DNA of 46,736 nucleotides, taken from the IMG/VR virus record IMGVR_UViG_3300009085_000755, positions 1-46,736 of that record. One strand, 5' to 3'. The translations under genes were made by a program, and so were the position numbers. Each line of letters begins with the position of its first letter. The first letter of the stretch is position 1. The DNA is from a virus. Positions 23,609-32,362 of the stretch are shown here, one piece after another. A model generated the notes under the pieces. The model worked only from the letters and a program-made list of their open reading frames with translations, did not search any database and was not told the DNA's origin.

Positions 23609-24376
23609 ATGATCGCATTTGATATTGAAACGGGACCGCTACCAGACGACGACCTTCGCCAGCTTTTTGAGCCGCCGCCGCTCCCGCCGATGCCGGGTGA
23701 ATTCGACCCGTCGGCAGTTAAGGTCGGCAACCTGAAGGACGCCGCAAAAATCGCGGAGAAAATCGAATCTGCCAAGCAGGCTCACGCCGCCGCCGTCGCC
23801 GGTTACGACGCCGACGTTGACCGGGCTGCTGTCGCCGCATGGGAAGAATTCCGCGATCAGGCCCCGCTTTCCGCGTTGACCAGCCGCGTGCTGGCCATCG
23901 GGTACCGCAGCGAGAAGGCCGCGGTGATCGCCCACATCGATTCTGAGGCGTTCGGCGGCAACGAAGCGGCCCTGATCGAGCAATTCTGGGGACGGTATCG
24001 CAAGGCCAAGAGTGACCGCCGCAACATGGTCGGCCACAACATTGCCGGGTTTGATCTGCCGTTTCTGATCCGCCGATCCTGGCTGCTGGGCATCGACGTG
24101 CCCGACGGGATTTTCGATCCGAATTGGCGATACATCGACCGCACGTTCATCGACACCATGCAACGCTGGCAGGCCGGCAACTACCGGGATCAATTCGTCG
24201 GCCTGGATCGGCTCGGCAAGGCATTGGGGCTGGGCGGCAAGACGGAAGGAATCGACGGCGCCGACTTCCACAAGCTGTATTTCGGAACGCCGGAAGAGCG
24301 GGCCACGGCGTTGGAATACGCGATCCGCGACGTCGACCTGACATGGATGGTTGCCCAGCGGCTGGGGATTGTGTGA
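23609..24376 (+). CDS. 3'-5' exonuclease (DEDDy, PolB-like)
   Basis: 255 aa. Exo I FDIETG at the very start (Asp5, Glu7), exo II GHNIAGFDLPFL (about residue 142), exo III YAIRDVDLT (Tyr-x3-Asp, near the end). These are the metal ligands of DnaQ/PolB-type proofreading exonucleases, without a polymerase attached. ATG 23609 behind AAAGGAACTGACAG. The stop overlaps the next start (TGATG). Likely acts on 3' ends in recombination with the RecT-like protein downstream. Confidence 0.85.
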   Translation: MIAFDIETGPLPDDDLRQLFEPPPLPPMPGEFDPSAVKVGNLKDAAKIAEKIESAKQAHAAAVAGYDADVDRAAVAAWEEFRDQAPLSALTSRVLAIGYRSEKAAVIAHIDSEAFGGNEAALIEQFWGRYRKAKSDRRNMVGHNIAGFDLPFLIRRSWLLGIDVPDGIFDPNWRYIDRTFIDTMQRWQAGNYRDQFVGLDRLGKALGLGGKTEGIDGADFHKLYFGTPEERATALEYAIRDVDLTWMVAQRLGIV

Positions 24377-24510
24377 TGTGGGGCGTATTCTCAAAACACG
24401 GCTATCTTCTCGGATCGTTTCGCAACGTGGCGTACGCGATACAGGCGCTCTACCGCTGGCGCGATGCGTCGGACATCCGAGAAATTCACGAAGGGAGCAT
24501 GGAGCGATGA
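24376..24510 (+). CDS. hypothetical protein, 44 aa
   Basis: Coupled at both ends: ATG 24376 overlaps the exonuclease stop, and its own stop overlaps the RecT-like start (ATGA). Reads MWGVFSKHGYLLGSFRNVAY then AIQALYRWRDASDIRE. Aromatic and amphipathic; probably a small partner protein. Unrecognised. Confidence 0.6.
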   Translation: MWGVFSKHGYLLGSFRNVAYAIQALYRWRDASDIREIHEGSMER

Positions 24511-25655
24511 ACGAACTGTCAGTATATGAACGAATGCCAGACCCTCTACGGGCGATTGAAGTGCTCGGCGAAATCGTAGCCAAGAGCAGGATCTTTAATT
24601 GCGAAAGCATCGAGCAGGGCAAGATCATGGCCTGGGAATGTCTCGCCCGCCGAACCCCGCCGCTGCAACTCAAGGAAACGTATCACCTCATCAACACCGG
24701 GCAGGGGGCCGCTCTCACCATGCGTGCTGACGCGATGCTAGCCGGCTTCCTATCGATCGGCGGGCGGCACAGGATCTTGCAACGCGACGGGGACCGGGCG
24801 GCGGTCGAGTTGTCCCACGCTGGCCAGACGGTGGCATTTGAATGCACTTACGCGGACGCGAAAGAGGCCGGACTGACTGAAGGCAAGAAAGGTGAGAAAG
24901 AAAACTGGAGCAGCCCGCGGCAACGGATGCAAATGCTGTGGGCTCGGGTTATCAGCGATGGAGTTCGCGCGATGGCCCCGCAGGTGTGTGCAGGGAAGTA
25001 CACCCCGGAGGATTTCGGCCAACGGATTGGCGACGATGGAGCGAGTGGAGTGATTGACGGGGAGGCCGTCAGCTACGTGGTCGAGAGTTCGGCGCCGACG
25101 GCGGCGGTGGAATCCGCCAGGATGGAGCCGGCCGGGACGGAACCGGCTGGAAAGGATACCGGCAACGCGGCGCCGGACTCGGCCACGAAGGAATGCACGT
25201 CCGCCCAGCGACGGCAGATAACCGATCTGTTTGAGCAACTCGGCCTGACGCTGGAACAGCGGTCAATGGTGCTGACGAAGCGAGGCGTTTCTTCTCTGCG
25301 GTCTCTCACGTTCGGCCAGGCGTCTGAACTACTGACCAACCTGGAGCGGAGGGCCGCGGAGCAAGAGCAATCCAGGCAGCCGGCCGAGGTCTATCAGGCT
25401 CCCGTCGCCGGGCCGTGCTCGCAGGGGCAGATTGACGAACTGAAACGGGATTTACTGCCGGCGCTATCACAGAGCGACCAAGAACTCTACCAGAAGCTGC
25501 ACGCGAAGTTGAAGGCGTTTGGCAAAATTCGCGATTTGAGTTTCGAGCAGGCCCGCGCCCTGATTGAACAAGTCAAAGCGAAAAACCTGGAGGCGTTCTT
25601 TGCCGCCAGCTTGGTCAAGGGATCGCCGTCGAATCAGGACGACATCCCTTTCTAG
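24507..25655 (+). CDS. RecT-like single-strand annealing protein with SSB-type tip
   Basis: 382 aa. Core at residues about 35-170: MAWECLARRTPPLQL, LTMRADAMLAGF, then SSPRQRMQMLWARVISDGVRAMAPQVCAG with KYTPEDF. This is the order in RecT-related proteins of phages. After a long linker comes a helical domain (CTSAQRRQITDLFEQLGL and a repeat-like CSQGQIDELKRDLL). The chain ends SNQDDIPF, the same acidic tip that bacterial SSB uses to recruit partners. The last codons form a slippery CCCTTTC before the stop, and the -1 frame stays open (see 25652-25792). Confidence 0.78.
   Translation: MNELSVYERMPDPLRAIEVLGEIVAKSRIFNCESIEQGKIMAWECLARRTPPLQLKETYHLINTGQGAALTMRADAMLAGFLSIGGRHRILQRDGDRAAVELSHAGQTVAFECTYADAKEAGLTEGKKGEKENWSSPRQRMQMLWARVISDGVRAMAPQVCAGKYTPEDFGQRIGDDGASGVIDGEAVSYVVESSAPTAAVESARMEPAGTEPAGKDTGNAAPDSATKECTSAQRRQITDLFEQLGLTLEQRSMVLTKRGVSSLRSLTFGQASELLTNLERRAAEQEQSRQPAEVYQAPVAGPCSQGQIDELKRDLLPALSQSDQELYQKLHAKLKAFGKIRDLSFEQARALIEQVKAKNLEAFFAASLVKGSPSNQDDIPF
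25646..25652 (+). other. candidate -1 slippery site CCCTTTC
   Basis: C CCT TTC in the reading frame of the RecT-like gene, followed at once by TAG (25653-25655). It satisfies X XXY YYZ. Slipping back one base gives CCC TTT CTA and enters the open frame up to 25792. The motif also arises naturally from the codons for Ile-Pro-Phe, so chance is possible. Confidence 0.5.
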
Positions 25656-25792
25656 TTCGTCCGCTCGTTGATCGCTACGGGCGGGAGAAAGTTATTCAGG
25701 CTTGGGAGAGGATTCACGGCTGCCCGCTCTCCTGGGCCAACGATCCGAGAGAAGTTTTTGCGGTAGCCGAAACACTCAACACGAAGGGATAG
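25652..25792 (+). CDS. -1 frame extension of the RecT-like protein
   Basis: 46 codons reading LVRPLVDRYGREKVIQAWER, then IHGCPLSWANDPREVFAVAE and a short tail, stop TAG at 25790-25792. The composition is that of a real helical domain, not of a shadow frame. The -1 frame holds no ATG, GTG or TTG between its upstream stop (in the 25550s-25560s) and this stretch, so independent start of translation is unlikely. It may form the C-terminus of a longer annealing protein without the free DDIPF tip. Confidence 0.5.
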   Translation, partial: LVRPLVDRYGREKVIQAWERIHGCPLSWANDPREVFAVAETLNTKG

Positions 25793-25797
25793 GAATC

Positions 25798-26469
25798 ATG
25801 GCTCTTGAATTTGACGCACCAGACAATTTCGACCAGGAAGGCAACGGACTGCGCGAGGCCGGCAAGTATCACTGTGTGGTCTTGGCCGTCGAGGAGAATC
25901 CGACGAACAAGGACGGCAAGCTGATCGACAACGCCGTGTTTCGGGCATCGCTGGCGGTGCTGGACGGCACGACGCCGGGCCAGAAGGATAAGCAGTTCGA
26001 CTTGATTTTCTTTGCGCCGAAGATGACACACAAAGACCGCGGGGAAATGGCGAAAAAGAAGATCTGGTTTTTCGCCAGCAGCATCGGCTGTGGTTCGATC
26101 GTCAACGGCCGGATGGTGCTCGACTTCGCGCAGGCCGTGGGCCGGCAGACGTGCATGGACATTGAGATCCAGGAGCGGAAATACAAGGACAACAACGAAG
26201 CGGAGAAGGTTGCGCATGAGCCGTCTCTCATTTACTGCAACGTCTACCACGTCGATGACCCTCGGGTGAAGGATTGGCCGAAAGACGCTGTTTCGCTGAG
26301 TCTGTATTCGCCTGAACTGCGGAAAAAGCCGGAAGAGTTCGCCGCTGCCACGAAGAAAGCAGACGGCAACGGCAACGGCAACGGCGGAACGGCTGGCAAG
26401 ACCGCACCGAAGCAACCGCAGCAGCCGGCGAAACCGTCTGGCGCAGCTTTCAACGTAGACGAATTGTAG
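25798..26469 (+). CDS. DUF669-like single-stranded DNA-binding protein
   Basis: 223 aa. ATG 25798 follows GGATAGGAATC. Residues 1-150 show the DUF669/phage SSB-like pattern: AGKYHCVVLAVEENPTNKDG, then KQFDLIFFAPKMTHKDR and an OB-fold-like order of strands. A disordered linker (GNGNGNGGTAGKTAPKQPQQ) leads to an acidic tail FNVDEL. This linker-plus-tip build is that of SSBs. Next to RecT-like and RecD2 genes it should coat ssDNA. Confidence 0.72.
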   Translation: MALEFDAPDNFDQEGNGLREAGKYHCVVLAVEENPTNKDGKLIDNAVFRASLAVLDGTTPGQKDKQFDLIFFAPKMTHKDRGEMAKKKIWFFASSIGCGSIVNGRMVLDFAQAVGRQTCMDIEIQERKYKDNNEAEKVAHEPSLIYCNVYHVDDPRVKDWPKDAVSLSLYSPELRKKPEEFAAATKKADGNGNGNGGTAGKTAPKQPQQPAKPSGAAFNVDEL

Positions 26470-26640
26470 AGCGTGCTCCCTTTCGTGGGCCGGTCGGCGC
26501 TCGTGTCGCTCACACCGCACGGCGCCGGCCGGATTTCGACTAACACCGCCGCCCGGCTATCCGCAGGATCCCATCTGAGGAATAGGGGCTCACAGGACAC
26601 GGGCTCGGTCGGGCGGCGGTTTTTCTCTCTTGGTGATTTG

Positions 26641-26901
26641 ATGACGCGACAACCAGAAGCATCTGCAGACGCGATGATCCGTTGGGGCGGTGACTACGAC
26701 GCCCGTTGCGTAGAGAGACTGTCAACGTTTGAGCAATGGGGCATCTCTGACGCGAAAGCCGGCTTGCCGATGCTGCGGACATTCGGCCACCTGGGGACGG
26801 GCTACTCGTCAGCGGAAGGCACGCGATACGAAAAAGGGTATCGGTCGATCCTGAGCGTGACCGAAGAGGCGGAAATGCTGAGACAGAAGAGGTTGTTCTA
26901 G
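26641..26901 (+). CDS. hypothetical protein, 86 aa
   Basis: ATG 26641; the frame is open further left, but the 170 nt before it (26470-26640) are not protein-like. Reads MTRQPEASADAMIRWGGDYD and LPMLRTFGHLGTGYSSAEGT. The stop overlaps the GTG of the RecD2 N-terminal gene (TAGTG). No family recognised. A weak ribosome site makes the start somewhat uncertain. Confidence 0.5.
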   Translation: MTRQPEASADAMIRWGGDYDARCVERLSTFEQWGISDAKAGLPMLRTFGHLGTGYSSAEGTRYEKGYRSILSVTEEAEMLRQKRLF

Positions 26902-27926
26902 TGGCGGCTCTAACCGAAATCTCTGGCATCTTCATCCGCGAATTCCAGCGGTGGGACGCGACGGCCATGCTGTCGGTTGAGATGCCAGTGCAAACTGGAC
27001 TGGCCGAGGTTATGGGAGAGCAGATGCAGACCGACGTAACCGTGAAGCTGGATTGCGACCCAGGCGAACTGCTGCCGGACCAGGAGTATCGGTTTATCGG
27101 CCAGTGGCGGGATCATCGAAAATACGGCCGCCAGTTTCACGCTTCCTCGTTCGCCTTGATCCAGCCCCACACCCGGCAGGGCGTTATCCGATACCTCGTA
27201 CACGCTGGCCAGGGGTTGCGATTCGGCCTGGTGCGCGCCGCCGCTCTCTATGACGAATGGGGGCAAGACGCGGTGCGGATCGCCCGCGAGAAGCCGGCAG
27301 AAGTTTGCCAACTGCTGGCCAGCCGTCGGCTTCAATTTGACCACGCCGCGGCGGTGAACTTGTCAACACGGCTCGGTGACGACGCGGCCCTGGAAGCGAC
27401 CACGCTGGACGTCCTCGACCTGCTGACCGGGAGAGGCTTCCCAAGAGCGACGGTGCGCGACGTGGTGAAGGAATGGGGGGCCGACGCCGCACAGAGGATC
27501 AGACGCGACCCATACAAATTGATGAAGTTCCGGGGGTGCGGATTCAAGCGGTGTGACGCGATGTGGATTGAGCTGGGGCTGCCACCGGGCCGGTTGAAGC
27601 GGCAAGCACTGGCGGCATGGTACGCGATTCACAGTGACACTGACGGGCACACCTGGTATCCAGCCACGGTGGCTGAGCGAGCCATCCACGCGAACGTTGG
27701 CGGGGCTGATGTGGACACGGTGAAGGCCATGCGGCTGGCGAGACTTGGGGGCCGGCTGGCAGAAGTGCAGACGGACGGACGAGGGGCGATTTATCGGCAA
27801 CCCAACGGCAATGGGCAAGGGGTTGGGATGCGATGGGTTGCTGAGAAAAGAGCGGCGGAGAATGAACGGGAGATTGCGGAGATCGTCGCAGGAGCGATGG
27901 GGGAGGGAGTGAAATGGCCGGCTTAA
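26901..27926 (+). CDS. recD2: RecD2-like helicase, N-terminal part
   Basis: 341 aa. Seen: an OB-like start (EISGIFIREFQRWDATAMLS, DQEYRFIGQWRDHRKYGRQF) and then the helix-hairpin-helix-rich region of RecD2 (RDPYKLMKFRGCGFKRCDAM). It holds what lies before the motor in RecD2 and no Walker motif. The next gene, starting in another frame with a 13-nt overlap, holds the motor. The two likely form one enzyme, split at the domain border. Confidence 0.78.
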   Translation: MAALTEISGIFIREFQRWDATAMLSVEMPVQTGLAEVMGEQMQTDVTVKLDCDPGELLPDQEYRFIGQWRDHRKYGRQFHASSFALIQPHTRQGVIRYLVHAGQGLRFGLVRAAALYDEWGQDAVRIAREKPAEVCQLLASRRLQFDHAAAVNLSTRLGDDAALEATTLDVLDLLTGRGFPRATVRDVVKEWGADAAQRIRRDPYKLMKFRGCGFKRCDAMWIELGLPPGRLKRQALAAWYAIHSDTDGHTWYPATVAERAIHANVGGADVDTVKAMRLARLGGRLAEVQTDGRGAIYRQPNGNGQGVGMRWVAEKRAAENEREIAEIVAGAMGEGVKWPA

Positions 27927-29251
27927 CCTCCCACCAATCCGCCGAACTTCGCCGCGCTACCTCCGGCCCGATCGGGATCCTCGGGGGCGGACCAGGGACC
28001 GGTAAGACGTTCACCGTCGCCTGCCTCGTCGAATCGCTGGCCAGCACGGTCGGGCTCGACAACATCTGCATCGGGGCCCCGACGGGCAAGGCCGCTGTGA
28101 GAGTCACGGAGGTAATGCAGAAAGCCGGGCTGCCGATCCGGGCTCGGACGTGGCATAGCATCTTGCGTGGCGGAACGGATTCTGGGTTCGAGTTCGACCG
28201 GAAGAACCCGCTGCCGTTTTCCGTGCTGATCGGTGACGAATCCTCAATGGTGGATACCGATTTGATGGCCGGCATTCTCCGAGCCCGCCCGCGCGGCTGC
28301 CTTTGCTTGCTTGTGGGCGACGTCCATCAATTGCCGCCCGTGGGCGGAGGTGCCCCCCTGCGAGATTTTATAGCCAGCGGCCTTCCCTACGGCGAACTAA
28401 CCGAAATCAAACGCAACAGCGGCGGCATCGTGGAAGCGTGCCACGCGATACGACAGGGCAAGCCGTGGGAGTGCGGGGACAATCTGAAGCTGGTTGACAG
28501 GCAAAGCCCGGAATTTCAAATCAAGGCCATGTTGGAAACGATACACCAGCAGGGTACGTACACATCTCCACTCGACCCGATCAACGACGTTCAGGTGCTG
28601 GCCGCCGTCAACGAGAAATCACCGCTGGCCAGAAAGACGCTCAACGCGATTCTGCAGGGAGAGTTGAACGCAGGCGGACAGAAGGCCAGCGGCAACCCGT
28701 TCCGCGTTGGCGACAAAATCGTCTGCTTGAAAAACGGCCGTTACAAGGCCTTGGAATACGACGCCGCGAACCCCGACCTGGATGCGAACGAACGGGACGA
28801 GGTTTATGTCGCGAACGGAGAACTCGCCCGCGTGCTGGACGTGGAACCGGGTAGCACGACGGCCCGGCTGGAGAATCCGACCCGCGTGGTGAGAATCCCG
28901 CGCGGCGGCGGAGATGCCAGCCAGGCGGAAGGCGAAGGCGGAGAGCAGGCGGCGGAATCAGGGGCCGGCTGCAATTGGGATCTTGGGTTCTGCCTTTCGG
29001 TCCACAAATCGCAGGGCAGCGAGTGGCCGATCGTTATTACCATGCTCGATGACTACCCCGGCGCTCGCATGGTCTGCAGCCGCGAACTTCTCTATACGGC
29101 CATCAGCCGGGCCAAGGATCGGCAATACCTGATCGGCCGGAAGGCCACGGCAGATGCGATGGTGAGTAGGCCAGCGATTTGGAAAAGGAAAACGTTTTTG
29201 CGGGAGCGGATTTTGATGGAACGGGCCAAGCTGGAGATTGCGGAATTATGA
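27914..29251 (+). CDS. recD2: RecD2-like helicase, motor part (SF1B)
   Basis: 445 aa. Walker A GGPGTGKT (residues 25-32), Walker B IGDESSMVD, motif III VGDVHQLPPVG, RKTL-type motif, and motif VI LLYTAISRAKD. The SF1B order of RecD-type 5'-3' helicases is complete. ATG 27914 behind GGAGTGAAATGG, overlapping the N-terminal gene by 13 nt. A charged, Gly/Glu-rich insert (about residues 330-350) is unusual. The stop overlaps the ERCC4-type nuclease gene (ATGA). Confidence 0.92.
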   Translation: MAGLTSHQSAELRRATSGPIGILGGGPGTGKTFTVACLVESLASTVGLDNICIGAPTGKAAVRVTEVMQKAGLPIRARTWHSILRGGTDSGFEFDRKNPLPFSVLIGDESSMVDTDLMAGILRARPRGCLCLLVGDVHQLPPVGGGAPLRDFIASGLPYGELTEIKRNSGGIVEACHAIRQGKPWECGDNLKLVDRQSPEFQIKAMLETIHQQGTYTSPLDPINDVQVLAAVNEKSPLARKTLNAILQGELNAGGQKASGNPFRVGDKIVCLKNGRYKALEYDAANPDLDANERDEVYVANGELARVLDVEPGSTTARLENPTRVVRIPRGGGDASQAEGEGGEQAAESGAGCNWDLGFCLSVHKSQGSEWPIVITMLDDYPGARMVCSRELLYTAISRAKDRQYLIGRKATADAMVSRPAIWKRKTFLRERILMERAKLEIAEL

Positions 29252-29892
29252 CCGAACCACTGAGCACCCACGAAGCCTTCATTACTTCGTCGCCGCACTA
29301 CGGCGCGAAACTCTGCCCCGTCGCCAAGGTGGTCAAGCCGGTTCACCTGAAATGGCGGATCGTCATCGACACTGCCGAGAACCAACCGTTTACGTTCACC
29401 AACATCCGCGCCGACGCAGCCCAGCAGTACCGGCCGATCCAGGTAGAGACGGTTCGGCGGTGCTTGGGGAGGCATCCGCGGAGTTACGGTGATTACTCTC
29501 TGGAGTCGGTTGCCGACGATGGCCGTTTTCTTCCTTTCAACTGGTGCTACGTCGAGCGCAAGTCATTAGAGGATTGCCAATCCACGCTGATGGGGTTTGC
29601 AGACGGCCACCGGGCACGCTTCGAGTCCGAACTACAGAACCTGCAATCCGTCATCCGCGCCGGCGGGGCCGCTCTGGTGGTTGTCGAGTGCGATCTATGC
29701 GAATTGTTGGCCACGGTGCCGCCGGGTACGACGAAGCCGGCCGCCGTGGTTGCGAAGGGGCTCCACCGATCCGTGGTCAGTCTGTGGAGAGAGTACGGGG
29801 TGCCGTGGGCATTCTGCGGAAGCAGGCGGCTGGCGGAAATTACGACGTTTCGGTTTTTCGAGAGTTTCTGGAAGCATCGGGGGAAGGAATGA
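29248..29892 (+). CDS. ERCC4-type nuclease
   Basis: 214 aa. An XPF/ERCC4 nuclease core: IVIDTAEN (first Asp), VERKSLEDCQSTLMG (the ERKxxxD signature) and ALVVVECDL. No helicase or HhH domain is attached. Cleaves branched or flapped DNA in a metal-dependent way. The gene overlaps both neighbours by ATGA. With RecD2 and RecT-like proteins it suits branch processing during recombination-dependent replication. Confidence 0.82.
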   Translation: MTEPLSTHEAFITSSPHYGAKLCPVAKVVKPVHLKWRIVIDTAENQPFTFTNIRADAAQQYRPIQVETVRRCLGRHPRSYGDYSLESVADDGRFLPFNWCYVERKSLEDCQSTLMGFADGHRARFESELQNLQSVIRAGGAALVVVECDLCELLATVPPGTTKPAAVVAKGLHRSVVSLWREYGVPWAFCGSRRLAEITTFRFFESFWKHRGKE

Positions 29893-30098
29893 GCACCCCC
29901 ATCCGCGAAACCTGGACGCTTGACGGCGCGCTAGTTGAGACCGTCCCGTGCTCCAATCTGCCGATGCGCAATATGTGCTCGTATTGCGTCTTGCGTGGCA
30001 CGGCGTGCTACGAGCGGCGGGACGTGTCGTGCCATGCGGATTCGAGGCCGGACGGCGTGGACGTTGTGTTTCGTGCGGTTGAAAGGAATCGACTGTGA
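29889..30098 (+). CDS. small Cys-rich protein, 69 aa
   Basis: MSTPIRETWTLDGAL followed by a cysteine pattern (CSNLPMRNMCSYC, TACYERRDVSC), six Cys in 30 residues, likely a zinc site. The first eight codons closely match those of the next gene (MSPIRESW), as if the 5' end had been duplicated. Overlaps both neighbours. Confidence 0.55.
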   Translation: MSTPIRETWTLDGALVETVPCSNLPMRNMCSYCVLRGTACYERRDVSCHADSRPDGVDVVFRAVERNRL

Positions 30099-31117
30099 GC
30101 CCCATCCGCGAATCCTGGACATCAGCCGACGGGCCAACGCTAAAAGCCCCGTTCCCGTATTTCGGCGGCAAGAGCGCCGTCGCCGATCTGGTTTGGCAGC
30201 GGTTCGGAAGCGTCCGCAATTACGTAGAGCCGTTTTTCGGAAGCGGGGCCGTGCTGCTAGCGCGTCCGCAGCCGTTTGAAGGCGTGGAGACGATCAACGA
30301 CGCCGACGGGCTTGTAGCGAACTTCTGGCGGGCCGTGGCGGCTGATCCTGACGGGGTGGCTTTCCATGCGGATTGGCCGGTGAACGAGAACGATTTGCAC
30401 GCCAGGCACGCTTGGCTGGTAGGGCGGAAAGACGCGCTGCAGGCACGGCTAGAAGGCGACCCGGAATTCTACGACGCGAAAATCGCCGGCTGGTGGGTCT
30501 GGGGAACGTGCTGCTGGATTGGCTCGGGATTTTGTTCGGGTCAAGGCCCGTGGCAAGTGGTGGAGGTTGACGGCGCGCGGCAGCTTGTCCACCTGGGGGA
30601 CGCCGGGAGGGGCGTGAACCGGCAGCTTGTCCACCTTGGCAACGCCGGACCAAACAAGATCCTGCGCGATGGCGTTGACGTTTACTCTTGGATGCAGGAT
30701 CTATCCGACCGCCTTGCCCGCGTCCGTGTTTGCTGTGGCGATTGGTCCCGTGTCTGCGGGCCTACCCCAACCGTCAAGCAAGGGCTGACCGCCGTTTTCC
30801 TCGACCCGCCGTATGGGGACGCCGCAAACCGAACCAAAGACCTGTACCGCAAGGACTGCCTGCAGGTTGCCAACGAAGTCCGCGAGTGGTGCATTGCCAA
30901 CGGCAGCGACAAGCGGCTTAGAATCGCTCTCTGCGGTTATGAAGGCGAACACGAAATGCCGCCGACGTGGGAATGCGTTGCGTGGAAGGCCAGAGGCGGC
31001 TACGGATCGCAAGGAAGCGGCGGTAACGAGAACGCGGCCAAGGAGCGAATTTGGTTTTCGCCGCATTGCGTGAACACTGAGGTAGAAAAGTTTCCCCTGT
31101 TTTCTTTTTCAAAGTAA
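30095..31117 (+). CDS. DNA adenine methylase (Dam/D12 class)
   Basis: 340 aa. Motif I YFGGKSAVA (residues 22-30) with FFGSGAV, and motif IV D237-P-P-Y240: the order of class D12 N6-adenine methyltransferases. Methylates adenine in a short site on DNA, which could shield phage DNA from host restriction or mark replication. Between them, RQLVHLG(D/N)AG occurs twice 11 residues apart (about 164-183), a small tandem duplication. GTG 30095 overlaps the upstream stop. Confidence 0.9.
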   Translation: MSPIRESWTSADGPTLKAPFPYFGGKSAVADLVWQRFGSVRNYVEPFFGSGAVLLARPQPFEGVETINDADGLVANFWRAVAADPDGVAFHADWPVNENDLHARHAWLVGRKDALQARLEGDPEFYDAKIAGWWVWGTCCWIGSGFCSGQGPWQVVEVDGARQLVHLGDAGRGVNRQLVHLGNAGPNKILRDGVDVYSWMQDLSDRLARVRVCCGDWSRVCGPTPTVKQGLTAVFLDPPYGDAANRTKDLYRKDCLQVANEVREWCIANGSDKRLRIALCGYEGEHEMPPTWECVAWKARGGYGSQGSGGNENAAKERIWFSPHCVNTEVEKFPLFSFSK

Positions 31118-31134
31118 GGAAGGATCTGATTCAC

Positions 31135-32310
31135 ATGGCACTGTTAGAACTTGAGGCCCCCAGCACCGAATCCCTGCAGTCTCACGCCGCCCACGCCGCC
31201 AGCGGCTTGCGGCTCACCAACCCGGAAGCGGAAATGGCGGTTGACCTGCTAGACGCCGATGCGACCGGAGACGAGCAGTGGGAAGGGGCGAAAACAATCA
31301 CCGTGCGGCTGGTTAAGGACGTTTCCGACGACATGGCCGGATTCGAGGGGAACACCGGAGACACGTTCGATGCGTACATTGACGCTGACGGCAACACGTG
31401 GATTCCGTTGGCCACGGAGGACATCTTCCTTGAGGCGGAAGAATTCGAGGTTGTGGAACCGCTGAGCAGCCAGGAAGAGACGGCCCCCGTCGCCGCTGAG
31501 ACGATTCCGCCCGTAGCTGAGACGATTCCGCCAGCGGTCGAGACGCCGACGCCGCAGGTACAGCCGCAATTACCGCCCATCGCCATACACTGGGACGCGC
31601 ACACACGCCGCCGGGCCGATTACCTGCGCGAGAAAGACGTGCTCCAGGAGCAAATCAGCGCGTTGATGATTGAACAGGCAAAGCTGAAAGAGCAGGCCAA
31701 GCGGTGCAAGAAGGAGGCGGAGGTATACATCGAGCAGTTGAACGAGCTGATTGAAAATTGGGAGAACCCGGCGCCGTCGGCGGACACGTCCCCCGTGCCG
31801 ACCGGAACGGCTGGCGGGTGTGTGCCGACGGGGCACGATCAGGCTGCGACCGACATCACGCAATCCGAGCCCGCCAGCTCGCCGGATTCTCCCGCGTTGG
31901 AGATGGCCCAGAAGCCGCGCACTGAAGCCCAGACACAGGCCGCCTATCGTCGCACCCTGGAATCATCCCCCATCAGCCAGTTGGGAATCAGCGAGGCCCT
32001 GCAAGAGAAGCTGACCGAGGCCGGTGCGGAAAATCTCTGGACGCTGGAACAACTGCGGTCGGAAGTCTCGCTCGGGAAAGCGAAATGGCCGAAGGGAATC
32101 GGGGTGGCCAAGGTGACGGCGATCGAAGACGCAATCATGGGTTGGATGAGCCGGAATTCGGCAAGCTGGGATCCAGTACAAGGCGGCAACGACGCGGCGG
32201 AGCAGCAGCAGGACGCGGAGCTGGCCGCCGACGTGGCGGAAAGCCAGCCGCCGATGCCGGAAGCGGCTGCAGCCAAGCCGGAAGTCTCGACCGACACCGA
32301 CGACCTGTAG
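31135..32310 (+). CDS. coiled-coil / helix-hairpin-helix protein
   Basis: 391 aa. Residues 1-110: acidic beta domain. 120-145: repeat of ETIPPVAET type. 160-205: strong coiled coil (REKDVLQEQISALMIEQAKL). 275-345: a HhH domain (SPISQLGISEALQEKLTEAG with WPKGIGVAKVTAIED), of the kind at the end of RNA polymerase alpha or topoisomerases. Ends acidic. It may bind DNA and link partners in the recombination or replication set; family not recognised. Confidence 0.6.
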   Translation: MALLELEAPSTESLQSHAAHAASGLRLTNPEAEMAVDLLDADATGDEQWEGAKTITVRLVKDVSDDMAGFEGNTGDTFDAYIDADGNTWIPLATEDIFLEAEEFEVVEPLSSQEETAPVAAETIPPVAETIPPAVETPTPQVQPQLPPIAIHWDAHTRRRADYLREKDVLQEQISALMIEQAKLKEQAKRCKKEAEVYIEQLNELIENWENPAPSADTSPVPTGTAGGCVPTGHDQAATDITQSEPASSPDSPALEMAQKPRTEAQTQAAYRRTLESSPISQLGISEALQEKLTEAGAENLWTLEQLRSEVSLGKAKWPKGIGVAKVTAIEDAIMGWMSRNSASWDPVQGGNDAAEQQQDAELAADVAESQPPMPEAAAAKPEVSTDTDDL

Positions 32311-32362
32311 ACCGTAGCGGTGTATGGCTCGATCGGGTACCAGATGCACGGGCTGCCGAAAA

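Noticed and set aside
22698-23618. Long frames of about 290 codons on both strands
   Set aside because: Composition is Arg/Pro-rich shadow; they run through the genes at 22708 and 23074 and the tRNA-like element.
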